From Vibrio ezurae NBRC 102218 (GTDB lineage Bacteria; Pseudomonadota; Gammaproteobacteria; Enterobacterales; Vibrionaceae), in contig NZ_BATM01000039.1 in assembly GCF_000467185.1 (NCBI RefSeq), positions 1-57,141 of the forward strand: a DNA stretch of 57,141 nucleotides, given 5' to 3'. Below, in pieces: positions 9,581-18,636 of this stretch (position 1 is the stretch's first letter; each line of letters starts with the position of its first letter). Below the pieces are notes generated by a model. That model was not told the DNA's origin and did no database searches. It saw nothing but the letters and a program-made list of their open reading frames with translations. The translations under genes and the position numbers were made by a program.

Positions 9581-10132
9581 ATGATGATTGAAAGAATCCA
9601 GCGTGAACACGATTATATGGTTCGTATGCTGGCGATATTAAAAAGAAAGCTCAAGCAAGTCAAAAGCGAAGAGCCCATCAATTATTCGTTACTCAAAGAG
9701 ATTGTTGATTACTTTTGTGAGCATTCTGAGAGAACACATCATCCAAAAGAAGATCTTATTTATCAATATTTTAATGATAAGTATGGTGCGGATGACAAAA
9801 TCAGCAATTTAGAGGCTGAACATATAGCACTCTCTAAAACAACGCATGAATTTTTGGATATGGTGGATATGATTCTGCAAGATGCGGTCGTGCCATTGGA
9901 TATTTTCGCTGATCAACTCGATACCTTCATTCGCAGTCAAAAGCTTCATCTTGATCTTGAAGAGCATGAAATTTTACCTTTGATCAATAAAACGCTAACT
10001 ACAACAGATTGGCAACACTTGGAAACACAGTGGGGTGAACAAGAGGATGATCCTGTATTTGGTGAAACGATTGCTGATCGATATAAACAACTGGCGGATC
10101 GCATAAAACAAACCGAAGAGGAACTCAGCTAA
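9581..10132 (+). CDS. Hemerythrin HHE-domain protein
   Basis: 183 residues, all-helical, with the HHE iron-ligand pattern: EHDYMVRML near the N-terminus, SERTHHPKEDLIY, EAEHIALSKTTHEF and LHLDLEEHEILP. The family binds a di-iron centre and is linked to oxygen, NO or iron-sulfur damage responses; this protein's function is not known. A strong GGAGG site precedes tandem ATG codons (9581 and 9584). Monocistronic, with a terminator 40 bp after the stop. Confidence 0.85.
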   Translation: MMIERIQREHDYMVRMLAILKRKLKQVKSEEPINYSLLKEIVDYFCEHSERTHHPKEDLIYQYFNDKYGADDKISNLEAEHIALSKTTHEFLDMVDMILQDAVVPLDIFADQLDTFIRSQKLHLDLEEHEILPLINKTLTTTDWQHLETQWGEQEDDPVFGETIADRYKQLADRIKQTEEELS

Positions 10133-10171
10133 TTGGCATGAGTGTTCTGTTTTTGTGAGCGAAAAACTAAA

Positions 10172-10197
10172 AAAGGATGGGGAAGCCCCATCCTTTA
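10172..10197 (+). terminator. Terminator after the hemerythrin gene
   Basis: AAAGGATGGGG (10172-10182) pairs with CCCCATCCTTT (10186-10196). Flanking A and T runs let it serve both strands, so it can also end the small minus-strand gene at 10254. Confidence 0.8.
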
Positions 10198-10253
10198 CTG
10201 TACCGATGTCACCGAATGAAAATTGACTTAACACTGAGAGTGAGTGTGCCTGT

Positions 10254-10442
10254 CTATAATTTAATATCTTCTAATCGATAACTGCTACATACATCCAAAT
10301 CCATCAATTCCTGTTGAAGTCTCTGGCGGTCTTTTATCGCTTCAATTTCACGCCATTTACGTTTTACTGGCTTTGAGCGAGCTCTGCGAGGTGCTCGTTC
10401 TTCTGTTTCATCAAAGATACTTTCAAGTTGCAAGCCATCCAT
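10254..10442 (-). CDS. Small conserved protein, DUF3545-like
   Basis: 62 residues, MDGLQLESIFDETEE then a basic stretch (RAPRRARSKPVKRKWREIEAIKDRQRLQQEL) predicted helical. It resembles the short DUF3545 proteins of marine gammaproteobacteria, recalled from sequence style only. No signal peptide or membrane segment. A ribosome-binding site (AAAAGGGAT) lies before the ATG. Function unknown; the basic helix would suit nucleic-acid or protein binding. Confidence 0.65.
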   Translation of the reverse strand: MDGLQLESIFDETEERAPRRARSKPVKRKWREIEAIKDRQRLQQELMDLDVCSSYRLEDIKL

Positions 10443-10833
10443 AAGCTATCCCTTTTAGTTGTAATTAAGTACTTTCAGTTTGTTTTTGATGGACAATTAA
10501 ACACATTGCCCATTTGGCAAACTTAACGACATTTTTATCATGAACAGCATGATGTTATCTTTGAAGTGTTTAGCAAATATGTACAAAAGGTAAAAATAAT
10601 GTGTCAATGATGGTGTTTTAAGCCGATTTTGCTTATTTGTCGGTATGAAAATCCAACATTGTGGTGTCTGATTTGATTTCTCAACATTATATCGGCATGA
10701 TGCGCTCGCAAAATTAAATTCCAATAATGGTATGAGGTGGGGTTTTCTTCCTACACTACTCAGGTCTAAATCGAAAAACCAGTAGCAACCATTTCTTCGC
10801 TCTCTATAGAGCCCTTTTGTGCACGAGGTTTAT
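10443..10833. other. Gap upstream of the alanine symporter with a possibly structured leader
   Basis: 391 bp. The last 110 bp before the symporter contain a possible hairpin GTGGG/CCTAC inside TGAG/CTCA (about 10732-10762) and a compact GCTCT-CTAT-AGAGC hairpin (10799-10812) followed by CCTTTT. A 75-codon minus-strand ORF here has no ribosome-binding site or family resemblance and I do not count it. No glycine-riboswitch core motif is visible. Confidence 0.35.
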
Positions 10834-12360
10834 GTGGCTGACGTAATTTATTTAATGAATGATCTTCTTTGGGGATCGATTCTTGTTTACTTGCTTGTCG
10901 GTGGTGGTATTTATTTTACTATTCGCCTTGGCTTTATCCAGTTTAGACATTTTGGACACATGTTCAGTGTCTTAAAAAACAGTCGTAAAGCAGACAGTGC
11001 AGGTATTTCATCTTTTCAAGCACTTTGTACTAGTTTGGCGGCTCGTGTTGGTACCGGCAATATGGCTGGAGTGGCGGTTGCGCTGACCGTCGGTGGCCCT
11101 GGAGCGATCTTTTGGATGTGGCTCATTGCTATGCTAGGTATGGCGACTTCTTTTGCTGAAAGCTCACTTGCGCAGTTGTACAAAACCAAAGATGAGGACG
11201 GAAACTACCGTGGCGGCCCTGCCTACTATATGGAGAAAGGGCTTGGTATGCGTTGGATGGGGGTACTTTTCTCGGTATTTCTGATCATTGCATTTGGCTT
11301 AGTTTTTAATGCCGTACAAGCCAACTCAATTGTGAATGCGGTGATTCATGCCTTTGAGATCCCTGCGCACCCAATGTCTATTGGTGAATTTACATTTGAT
11401 AAGAATGCGCTGTTAGGTGGAGCCTTCATCGTCCTCATTTCTGCATTTGTGATTTTTGGTGGCATTCGCAAAATCGCTCGTACAGCTGAGCTTATTGTCC
11501 CGATTATGGCACTGGCCTATCTCTGTCTTGCTTTGTTTGTGATGTTCAGTAATTTAGATAAAGTGCCTGATGTGATCGCGCTAATATTTAAGAGTGCCTT
11601 TGGTCTTCAAGAAGCCGCAGCAGGTGGTGTGGGCTATGCGATTGCACAAGCCATGATCAATGGTATTAAACGTGGCCTATTCTCTAACGAAGCGGGTATG
11701 GGTTCAGCTCCGAATGCGGCCGCATCTGCGACGCCTTATCCCCCTCATCCTGCATCGCAAGGTTATGTGCAAATGTTGGGTGTATTCACGGACACCATAG
11801 TGATCTGCTCGGCAACGGTCGCGATCATTCTTGTTTCTGGTGAATACGTACCTCATGGTGAAGTGACAGGGATTGAGCTGACTCAGCGAGCATTGAGCGC
11901 TGAAGTGGGTCAGTGGGGCAGTATCTTTATTGCGGTGGCGATTTTCTTCTTTGCTTTCACCTCCATTATTGCAAACTATTCTTACGCTGAGACCAACCTG
12001 ATCTTTTTACGACACAGCCATAAGGCAGGTTTGAATCTCTTCCGTGTAGTTGTGCTGGGTATGGTTTTGTTTGGTGCCGTGGCGACGTTACCTATGGTAT
12101 GGGCAATGGCCGATGTATCGATGGGTTTAATGGCGATAGTGAACATGGTCTCTATTTTGTTGCTATCGGGCATAGTAGTTAAGTTGGCAAAAGATTATAA
12201 CCAGCAGTTAAAAGCCGGTTTAGTGCCTACTTTTGATGCGAAAAACTTTCCTGAGCTTCACTCTCAGCTTGAGCAAGGTATTTGGGATGATCACGAAGCG
12301 TTGAAAGCGCAAGTGGCACGGAATAACCCTAAGCATAGCCTCAAGGGCAGTAATCACTAA
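10834..12360 (+). CDS. Alanine/glycine:cation symporter (AGCS family)
   Basis: 508 residues from the GTG at 10834, chosen because GAGG (10825-10828) lies 5 nt before it; another GTG at 10819 lacks such a site. Integral membrane protein with about ten or eleven hydrophobic segments. AGCS signature regions: GIYFTIRLGFIQFRH, AARVGTGNMAGVAVALTVGGPGAIFWMW and the GLFSNEAGMGSAPNAAA motif. It should co-transport alanine or glycine with Na+ or H+. Monocistronic, with a terminator downstream. Confidence 0.92.
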   Translation: MADVIYLMNDLLWGSILVYLLVGGGIYFTIRLGFIQFRHFGHMFSVLKNSRKADSAGISSFQALCTSLAARVGTGNMAGVAVALTVGGPGAIFWMWLIAMLGMATSFAESSLAQLYKTKDEDGNYRGGPAYYMEKGLGMRWMGVLFSVFLIIAFGLVFNAVQANSIVNAVIHAFEIPAHPMSIGEFTFDKNALLGGAFIVLISAFVIFGGIRKIARTAELIVPIMALAYLCLALFVMFSNLDKVPDVIALIFKSAFGLQEAAAGGVGYAIAQAMINGIKRGLFSNEAGMGSAPNAAASATPYPPHPASQGYVQMLGVFTDTIVICSATVAIILVSGEYVPHGEVTGIELTQRALSAEVGQWGSIFIAVAIFFFAFTSIIANYSYAETNLIFLRHSHKAGLNLFRVVVLGMVLFGAVATLPMVWAMADVSMGLMAIVNMVSILLLSGIVVKLAKDYNQQLKAGLVPTFDAKNFPELHSQLEQGIWDDHEALKAQVARNNPKHSLKGSNH

Positions 12361-12451
12361 GCCGTAAGCAGTAATCATTGGCAAACTCTTTAGCCTGTTA
12401 GAATTACACGCTAATGGTTAAGTCATAGACATCTCCAATTGAAACAATAGT

Positions 12452-12484
12452 AAAAGCCGTGCTGACTTAGCACGGCTTTTTTTA
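12452..12484 (+). terminator. Terminator of the AGCS symporter gene
   Basis: AAAAGCCGTGCT (12452-12463) pairs with AGCACGGCTTTT (12469-12480), loop GACTT, T-run after. Confidence 0.9.
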
Positions 12485-12530
12485 TACTCTAGGGGAGTAT
12501 GCAAAGAATCTCTCACCAAAGGATACTGAT

Positions 12531-13304
12531 ATGCTGATTTTAGTCTCACCTGCCAAAACATTGGATTATGAGTCACCGCTGGCGACGGAACGTTATACCC
12601 AGCCTGAGTTCATTTCTGAGTCAGCAAAGTTAATTGATGTTTGTCGAAAACTGACGCCTGCGGACGTCTCCGGTCTGATGAAGGTCAGTGATAAAATCGC
12701 AGGGCTAAATGTGGCACGTTTTCAACAATGGAGCACGACGTTTACTCCAGAGAATTCACGTCCTGCCATTTTGGCCTTCAAGGGCGATGTCTATACCGGC
12801 CTTGAGGCTGAAAGCTTTACTGAGCAAGATTTTGATTACGCTCAGAAACATTTTCGCATGCTATCCGGATTGTATGGCTTATTGAGGCCGCTGGATCTTA
12901 TGCAGCCATACCGCTTAGAAATGGGCACCAAGTTAGACAATGCAAGAGGCAGTAACCTATACCACTTCTGGGGCGATCAAATTACGGATAAGGTGAATGA
13001 CACCTTAGAAGCGCAAGGGGACGATGTGTTAATTAATTTGGCGTCCAATGAGTACTTTAAATCGGTAAAAACAAAAAATGTACAAGGGCGAGTGATTACA
13101 CCTGTTTTCAAAGATCTAAAGAATGGTCAGTATAAGGTCATCAGTTTCTACGCTAAAAAAGCGCGTGGCATGATGGCGAAGTACATCATTCAAAATCAAG
13201 TGGAAAGTCTTGAGGCATTAAAGTTGTTTGATAGTGCGGGTTACTATTTTAGTGATACTGACTCAACGGCAAGAGAGTTAGTCTTTAAAAGAGATCAGCA
13301 ATAA
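12531..13304 (+). CDS. yaaA: Peroxide stress protein YaaA
   Basis: 257 residues, normal for YaaA (formerly DUF328/UPF0246). It begins [16 protein letters not shown] and carries the family blocks [62 protein letters not shown] and the GYYFSDTDS ending. In E. coli YaaA is induced by OxyR and limits free iron and DNA damage during peroxide stress. No OxyR site is identified here. Confidence 0.93.
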   Translation: MLILVSPAKTLDYESPLATERYTQPEFISESAKLIDVCRKLTPADVSGLMKVSDKIAGLNVARFQQWSTTFTPENSRPAILAFKGDVYTGLEAESFTEQDFDYAQKHFRMLSGLYGLLRPLDLMQPYRLEMGTKLDNARGSNLYHFWGDQITDKVNDTLEAQGDDVLINLASNEYFKSVKTKNVQGRVITPVFKDLKNGQYKVISFYAKKARGMMAKYIIQNQVESLEALKLFDSAGYYFSDTDSTARELVFKRDQQ

Positions 13305-13378
13305 GCTCATTGGCATTAACCCTTTTAGGGCCAATCTATCTAAAGGGGTAAACCCATCGCTATGAAGAAGGGGGATTC

Positions 13379-13933
13379 ATGATTCTGCAGACCAATCGGT
13401 TGCGATTAAGACCTTGGACTCCTTCTGATTTTAATGACTTTATCGAAATGAATCGCCACCCTAAAGTCATGCGATTTTTTCCAAGCTGTCTAACTCCTCT
13501 ACAAAGCATTGAATCGGCAAGACGATTGTCCGAAGAATTACAGCTGCAAGGTTGGGGGATGTGGGTGGTTGAGAAAAGGTTCTCGAAGCAGTTTGTCGGC
13601 ATTCTTGGCTTGCAGCAACGATCGGCTGAAGATGGGATTTTAGTAAAGCCTTTTAAGGAAATTGCTTGGCGTCTACATGCTCGTTATTGGGGGCAAGGCT
13701 TTGCCAGTGAGGCCGCCGAAGCGGTACTTGAGTATGCCTTTGAACATCTTAATATCGACGCAGTATACAGCCTTACTGCTTTGGTAAACCTTCCGTCTCA
13801 AAGAGTCATGCAAAAAATAGGAATGCTGGATACGCAGGCTAATTTTCAGCACCCACGACTTGATGTGAATTCTACGCTCAGTTGGCATTGTTTGTATAAA
13901 ATCACCCAACAGCAATGGAAGGCAACGCGTTAG
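13379..13933 (+). CDS. GNAT-family N-acetyltransferase, RimJ/RimL type
   Basis: 184 residues. Begins with the typical ILQTNRLRLRPWTPSDFNDFIEMNRHPKVMRFF pattern (family start TxRLxLRxx). The acetyl-CoA loop region is HARYWGQGFASEAAEAVLEYAF and the last conserved block is TALVNLPSQRVMQKIGM. Proteins of this type acetylate ribosomal proteins, antibiotics or small molecules; the substrate cannot be told here. AAGGGGG precedes the ATG. Confidence 0.88.
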   Translation: MILQTNRLRLRPWTPSDFNDFIEMNRHPKVMRFFPSCLTPLQSIESARRLSEELQLQGWGMWVVEKRFSKQFVGILGLQQRSAEDGILVKPFKEIAWRLHARYWGQGFASEAAEAVLEYAFEHLNIDAVYSLTALVNLPSQRVMQKIGMLDTQANFQHPRLDVNSTLSWHCLYKITQQQWKATR

Positions 13934-14048
13934 GCATTGCCTTTAACGTCTTTTTTAATTGAAAGTAGCAGGCTAGGTATGCAATCAAGGGTGAGTATGA
14001 TGACTTTAGGTGCGGCCCTTCTGAAGCGTTAATATTAATCGCGAGACA

Positions 14049-14081
14049 AAAAAATCCCCGACACTCTGGTCGGGGATTTTT
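14049..14081. terminator. Bidirectional terminator between the acetyltransferase gene and srmB
   Basis: AAAAATCCCCGAC (14050-14062) pairs with GTCGGGGATTTTT (14069-14081). A/T runs flank both sides and convergent genes end on each side; the srmB stop is 2 bp away. Confidence 0.9.
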
Positions 14082-14082
14082 A

Positions 14083-15303
14083 TTATTTTTTCTTCTTAGC
14101 TTTCGTCGCTGTTTTAGCTTTAGCGGCCGGTTTCTTTTTCTTCTTGAAAACAGGCTTCTTATGTTTTGGACGAAGATCTTTAATGAAACGTTCTTTGATC
14201 GCTTCTTTCGTGTATCGTTCTACACGTTCAATCATCGATTGATCGTGTGCTTCAACGAGTGAAACAGCATTTCCTTTTTTACCCGCACGAGCTGTACGAC
14301 CGATACGGTGTAAGTAGACATCAGCGGTACGAGGTAGGTCGTAGTTGATGACGTGGCTTACGTCTGGCAGATCAATACCACGCGCGGCAACATCTGTTGC
14401 TAGCAAGACGTTTACTTGTCCATCGCGAAAACGAGCAATGGCATTATTGCGACGATCTTGCGGCATTTCACCTTGAATCCAGCTACATGGAATTTGAGCG
14501 CTGTCCAGTTGTTGGCGTAGCTCAGCAAGACGTTCACGGGTTTTTAAGAAGATGATGCTTCTATCCGCTTGTTCTGTAATGATGTGCTTTAACAGTGCTA
14601 GCTTATGCTCTGGGGTATCAGCACGGTGATACCATTGCTGAATTTTCTTACGCTCTTTTAACGATGATTGTGCATCGATTTCGGCAGGATCTTTTAATAG
14701 GTCTTCGGTGAAGCCTGCAACGCCTTTGCCTTCAAGTGTGGCAGAGAACAATAAAGTTTGTTTACGCCAGCGACATTCATTAGATAGGCGATCTACAACA
14801 GGACCAAAGCCCATATCGAGCATGCGGTCAGCCTCATCCAAAATTAACCATTCGATAGCTCGGCAATCAAAACGCTCAGCATTGATGTATTCCATCAAGC
14901 GCCCTGGAGTAGCCACTACGATGTCTTGAGTCGTTGATAGGATATCAGCGTGGTCTTGATACATAACACCACCAGTAATGGTGAAAATATTCAAGTTGGT
15001 GTGTTTCGCTAACTGCTTTGCTTGCTCGGTGATTTGCATCGCTAATTCACGAGTTGGCGTTAGAATTAATACACGAGCAGGTCCGCCACGGCGACGCGGG
15101 AAGTCCAGAAGGTATTGTAACGCAGGCAGTACAAAAGCGGCGGTTTTGCCCGTTCCTGTTGGCGCAGATGCAAGGATATCCTTTCCGTCCAATGCTTGAG
15201 GAATGGCTTCACTTTGTACTTTTGTTGGTCTTTCAAAGCCTATTTCTTCTATGGCTTTAATAAGGGATTGGTCTAAATCTAACTCAGCAAAAGTTCTTAA
15301 CAC
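14083..15303 (-). CDS. srmB: ATP-dependent RNA helicase SrmB (DEAD-box)
   Basis: About 406 residues from the GTG at 15303. This start is preferred because CGGAG lies 7 nt upstream and the protein then reads LRTFAELDLDQSL, aligning with E. coli SrmB; an in-frame TTG five codons earlier is weaker. Helicase motifs in order: Q motif FERPTKVQSEAIP, motif I SAPTGTGKT, PTRELA, TPGR, DEAD, SAT, ATDVAARGID and HRIGRTARAG. The tail (last 45 residues) is Lys-rich and likely binds RNA. SrmB assists early 50S assembly. Confidence 0.93.
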   Translation of the reverse strand: MLRTFAELDLDQSLIKAIEEIGFERPTKVQSEAIPQALDGKDILASAPTGTGKTAAFVLPALQYLLDFPRRRGGPARVLILTPTRELAMQITEQAKQLAKHTNLNIFTITGGVMYQDHADILSTTQDIVVATPGRLMEYINAERFDCRAIEWLILDEADRMLDMGFGPVVDRLSNECRWRKQTLLFSATLEGKGVAGFTEDLLKDPAEIDAQSSLKERKKIQQWYHRADTPEHKLALLKHIITEQADRSIIFLKTRERLAELRQQLDSAQIPCSWIQGEMPQDRRNNAIARFRDGQVNVLLATDVAARGIDLPDVSHVINYDLPRTADVYLHRIGRTARAGKKGNAVSLVEAHDQSMIERVERYTKEAIKERFIKDLRPKHKKPVFKKKKKPAAKAKTATKAKKKK

Positions 15304-15377
15304 TGCAGTGCTCCGCAAACGGGTGGATGATAAAAGAAAGTATTATAGTTTAATGGTGATGCTGGTCACACTCTTAT

Positions 15378-16103
15378 TTACATCTTTAGGTAAAAACTCT
15401 GTGTTAAAGCAACAAATTGACGGCTGTACCCTTCGTTTTGGTGGATAATCAGCTCACTTTCTTCGGTTTTAGTGCGCGTACACTCTATTAGTTGTAGCTC
15501 AAATAAGTAACGTGAGTGATTTTTTCTAGCGGTCGTTTTTACTTTGCACAGTCGGGTTAATTGCCATTTTTGCGCAATAGCGAGCTCGATAAACTGTTCG
15601 GCTTCTACGCTGGGCAATATAAAGCTTGCTGTGCCTTGGGGTTGTAGGAGCTTTTCGCAACAGCTTAATAATTCAGGGTGAGATAACGTGCTGGTATGTC
15701 TGGCTGTTGCTCTGCTTACCCATGCAGATTGCTCTCCTGAATTAAAGTAAGGAGGATTGCAAATGATGCCATCAAATTGAGCTAGGTTGTCGCGAGTAAA
15801 AGCGCTCACATCATAGTGTCGTAAAGTGATGCGCTCAGCCCAAGGGCTTGCCGAAAAATTAGTCTGCGCTGCCTCAGTGGCATGCGGGTCAATATCAATG
15901 CTGGTGAGGAGCAGGTTTGGCTGTCTTTGCGCGCACATCAGTGTCAGCAGTCCTGTACCTGTACCAATATCTAAAAGGTGACGACGGTCAGATAGTTTTG
16001 CCCAGGCACCTAATAACACACCATCCGTGCTCACGGGCATACCACTGTGACCACCCCAAATAGTAAATTGTTTAAATTGAAAATTTTTAGTGTTGGCTTT
16101 CAT
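15378..16103 (-). CDS. trmN6: tRNA1(Val) adenine-37 N6-methyltransferase
   Basis: About 241 residues from the ATG at 16103 (MKANTKNFQFKQFTIWGGHSG), matching family starts; a GTG eight codons earlier is possible but neither has a strong ribosome-binding site. Class I SAM methyltransferase: SAM loop LLDIGTGTGLLTLM and the N6-adenine catalytic motif NPPYF. Known as YfiC in E. coli. Lies 74 bp upstream of srmB on the same strand, so the two may be co-transcribed. Confidence 0.9.
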   Translation of the reverse strand: MKANTKNFQFKQFTIWGGHSGMPVSTDGVLLGAWAKLSDRRHLLDIGTGTGLLTLMCAQRQPNLLLTSIDIDPHATEAAQTNFSASPWAERITLRHYDVSAFTRDNLAQFDGIICNPPYFNSGEQSAWVSRATARHTSTLSHPELLSCCEKLLQPQGTASFILPSVEAEQFIELAIAQKWQLTRLCKVKTTARKNHSRYLFELQLIECTRTKTEESELIIHQNEGYSRQFVALTQSFYLKM

Positions 16104-16232
16104 CGATTTAAGGCTTTTTGTTGGCACAGACTAAGGCGATAGGTGCTTAAAGAATATGTGAGTTGAAGTGATGGGGCGCTTTATCAGGAGGCGATAGAAA
16201 CAGCCTCCTAAATTTATCAATGAGTTTATTGC

Positions 16233-16751
16233 TTACAAGGCGTCAGCATATTCGGTAAGAATTTGCTCGCACCAAGTGGCAATTCGCTCATCGGTTAACT
16301 CATACTGCGCAGCGTCGTCGAGAGCGAGACCGACAAATTGAGTGCCATCGGCTGTTAATGCTTTAGACGCTTCAAACTCATAACCATCGGTAGGCCAGTA
16401 ACCTAAAAAGTTAGGATTGTTTGGTTGAAGCTGCTGATGAAGTAGTCCCATCGCATCCTGAAACCATTCGCCATATCCTTCTTGATCCCCTAAGCCGAAC
16501 AATGCGACGTGCTTGTCGGTTAGCGGAATGCCATCGATGTCTTGCCATAATGCTCCCCAGTCCTCTTGAAGTTCACCGAAATCCCATGTGGAAATGCCGA
16601 GAATTAAAAAATCATAGTCGTTCATTTTAGCAAGTGGCGTATCTTTTACGTTGTATAGATCTACAATCTCACTTCCAATAATGTGTTGAATTTTTTCCGC
16701 AGCCATTTCGGTATAGCAGGTAGTTGAGCCGAAAAATAGTCCTATTTTCAT
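16233..16751 (-). CDS. fldB: Flavodoxin FldB
   Basis: 172 residues, long-chain flavodoxin. FMN phosphate loop GSTTCYTE near residues 8-15; the isoalloxazine-contacting regions are [15 protein letters not shown] and [14 protein letters not shown]. FldB is named on neighbourhood: it stands head-to-head with xerD-dsbC-recJ-prfB-lysS as in enterics. Electron carrier partner of ferredoxin/flavodoxin reductase. Divergent from xerD with 134 bp between starts. Confidence 0.93.
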   Translation of the reverse strand: MKIGLFFGSTTCYTEMAAEKIQHIIGSEIVDLYNVKDTPLAKMNDYDFLILGISTWDFGELQEDWGALWQDIDGIPLTDKHVALFGLGDQEGYGEWFQDAMGLLHQQLQPNNPNFLGYWPTDGYEFEASKALTADGTQFVGLALDDAAQYELTDERIATWCEQILTEYADAL

Positions 16752-16885
16752 TATTTTAATTACAGCTAATTGTCATACTTTTGATTCTACCCTTATTTTT
16801 AATAAGTTTCAGTGTTCGGCTCTAGCAATCACAGTTATGCTTGTATACTTTAGGATATTATCTTGAGAATTGTAGGTCTTATAGC

Positions 16886-17779
16886 GTGTTAAATCAGAAT
16901 CTTATAGAACAATTTTTAGACGCTATATGGATGGAAAAAGGTTTATCAGAAAATACCTTAGCGTCTTATCGTTTAGATTTGAGTAAGCTTTCTCAGTGGT
17001 TAGAGCACAAAGGTTTAGATATTACCTCTGTCAGTCCTGAAGAGTTATTAGAGTATCAAGTTTGGTTAGCGGATAAGAACTTCGCTCAATCAAGCCGTGC
17101 ACGCATGCTATCGGCAATGCGTCGCCTATTTCAGTATTTATACCGTGAAAAAGTGCGAACGGATGATCCTAGTGCATTATTAGTTCGTCCCAAGTTACCT
17201 AAACGATTACCTAAAGATATTAGTGAACAACAAGTAGAGAGTTTACTCAGTGCGCCCAATATTGATGACCCTATAGAGCTTCGTGATAAAGCGATGTTGG
17301 AGCTGTTATACGCCACTGGATTACGCGTGTCGGAGCTAGTGGGTTTGACAATGGAAAACATGAGTTTACGTCAAGGGGTTGTGCGCGTCGTGGGTAAGGG
17401 CGGTAAAGAGCGTTTAGTGCCAATGGGTGAAAATGCCATTGACTGGACGGAACGTTTTTTGACTCAAGGGCGAGCTGCCCTTATGGGAGAACATTCATCG
17501 GATGTCGTCTTTCCTAGCAAGCGTGCTCGGCAAATGACCCGTCAGACGTTTTGGCATCGTATAAAGTACTACGCTGTAATAGCGGGTATTGATACTGAGA
17601 CTTTGTCTCCTCACGTAATGAGACATGCTTTTGCAACTCATTTATTGAACTATGGTGCAGATTTACGTGTCGTACAGATGTTATTGGGACACAGTGATCT
17701 TTCAACAACCCAAATTTATACTCATGTTGCTACCGAAAGGTTGAAGCAAATCCATCAGCACCACCACCCAAGAGCGTGA
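16886..17779 (+). CDS. xerD: Tyrosine recombinase XerD
   Basis: 297 residues from the GTG at 16886 (reads MLNQNLIEQFLDAIWMEKGLSENTL), the length and start of E. coli XerD; an in-frame ATG 15 codons upstream extends it unconvincingly. SAM-like core-binding domain about 1-90, catalytic domain after. Catalytic residues are visible in ATGLRVSELVGL (Arg), HVMRHAFATHLL (His-x-x-Arg), LLGHSDLSTTQ (His) and IYTHV (the Tyr nucleophile). With XerC it resolves chromosome dimers at dif. First gene of the xerD-dsbC-recJ cluster. Confidence 0.96.
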   Translation: MLNQNLIEQFLDAIWMEKGLSENTLASYRLDLSKLSQWLEHKGLDITSVSPEELLEYQVWLADKNFAQSSRARMLSAMRRLFQYLYREKVRTDDPSALLVRPKLPKRLPKDISEQQVESLLSAPNIDDPIELRDKAMLELLYATGLRVSELVGLTMENMSLRQGVVRVVGKGGKERLVPMGENAIDWTERFLTQGRAALMGEHSSDVVFPSKRARQMTRQTFWHRIKYYAVIAGIDTETLSPHVMRHAFATHLLNYGADLRVVQMLLGHSDLSTTQIYTHVATERLKQIHQHHHPRA

Positions 17780-17830
17780 TGTTAGTGACAATCAATCGCA
17801 CTCAATATTTTTTATTTAGTAGGAAATTGT

Positions 17831-18571
17831 ATGAAGAGTTTATGTCGAGTTTTTAGCTTAGTTATCTGCTCGTTAGTGGCGTTTAGTGTTAGTGCTGCAA
17901 AGTTTGATGAAGCCCAAATTAAAGAGCGTTTTGCTAAAATTGGCGTTTCTGTCACGGAGGTGGAATCTCTTGGTATTGATGGTCTAGTTGAAGTGACTAC
18001 CACGCAAGGGACTTTTTATGCGACTCCAAAAGGGGACTACTTTATTCCGGGTAAGCTCTATTCACTGGATAATGACGGTAATTTCAAAGATGTCACGGCA
18101 GCGCGTTTAGGGCCTAAAATTGCGACGCAATTAGAAAGCCTGAGCGATGAAATGATTGTCTACAAAGCGAAAGATGAGAAATACGTGGTCACGGTATTTA
18201 CCGATACCTCGTGTGGCTACTGTTTAAAACTGCATCGTCAAATGGCGGAGTACAATAAGCTGGGTATTACGGTTCGTTATTTGGCATTCCCTCGCTCTGG
18301 TCCACAAAGCCAAGTGGGTCAGCAAATGGCAAATATCTGGTGTCATGACGACCCTGCTCAAGCAATGAGTGATATGAAGTTGCGTGGTAAAAATGCAGAA
18401 GTATCAACAGATAACATCAAGCAGTGCCAATCGTTGATTGCAAAACATTACCAAGTGGGTAAATCCGTTGGTGTGTCAGGCACTCCTGCGGTATACACAG
18501 CAAAAGGTATCAATGTCGGTGGTTACTTATCACCAAAAGATTTACTAGCCAGACTGCAATCGCAAAACTAA
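17831..18571 (+). CDS. dsbC: Thiol:disulfide interchange protein DsbC
   Basis: 246 residues with a signal peptide (1-22, ending SVSA). N-terminal dimerisation domain about 23-85; C-terminal thioredoxin-fold domain with the CGYC active site at Cys128-Cys131 (FTDTSCGYCLKLH) and the cis-Pro region SGTPAVY. A second cysteine pair (in IWCHDD and IKQCQS) is structural in the family. Periplasmic disulfide isomerase kept reduced by DsbD. 51 bp after xerD. Confidence 0.96.
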   Translation: MKSLCRVFSLVICSLVAFSVSAAKFDEAQIKERFAKIGVSVTEVESLGIDGLVEVTTTQGTFYATPKGDYFIPGKLYSLDNDGNFKDVTAARLGPKIATQLESLSDEMIVYKAKDEKYVVTVFTDTSCGYCLKLHRQMAEYNKLGITVRYLAFPRSGPQSQVGQQMANIWCHDDPAQAMSDMKLRGKNAEVSTDNIKQCQSLIAKHYQVGKSVGVSGTPAVYTAKGINVGGYLSPKDLLARLQSQN

Positions 18572-18583
18572 TATGATGTATCG

Positions 18584-18609
18584 AAGCGCTGTTTTGACAG
18601 CGCTTTTTT
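18584..18609 (+). terminator. Hairpin after dsbC
   Basis: AAGCGCTG (18584-18591) pairs with CAGCGCTT (18598-18605), followed by TTTTT. Terminates or attenuates xerD-dsbC transcripts 28 bp before recJ. Confidence 0.75.
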
Positions 18610-18636
18610 ATTACTCTAGAACAATATTGATAAGAC

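Noticed and set aside
10497..10724. 75-codon minus-strand ORF upstream of the alanine symporter
   Set aside because: No ribosome-binding site, unusual composition and no family resemblance.
10690..10833. Glycine riboswitch upstream of the AGCS gene
   Set aside because: The conserved glycine-aptamer core could not be found.
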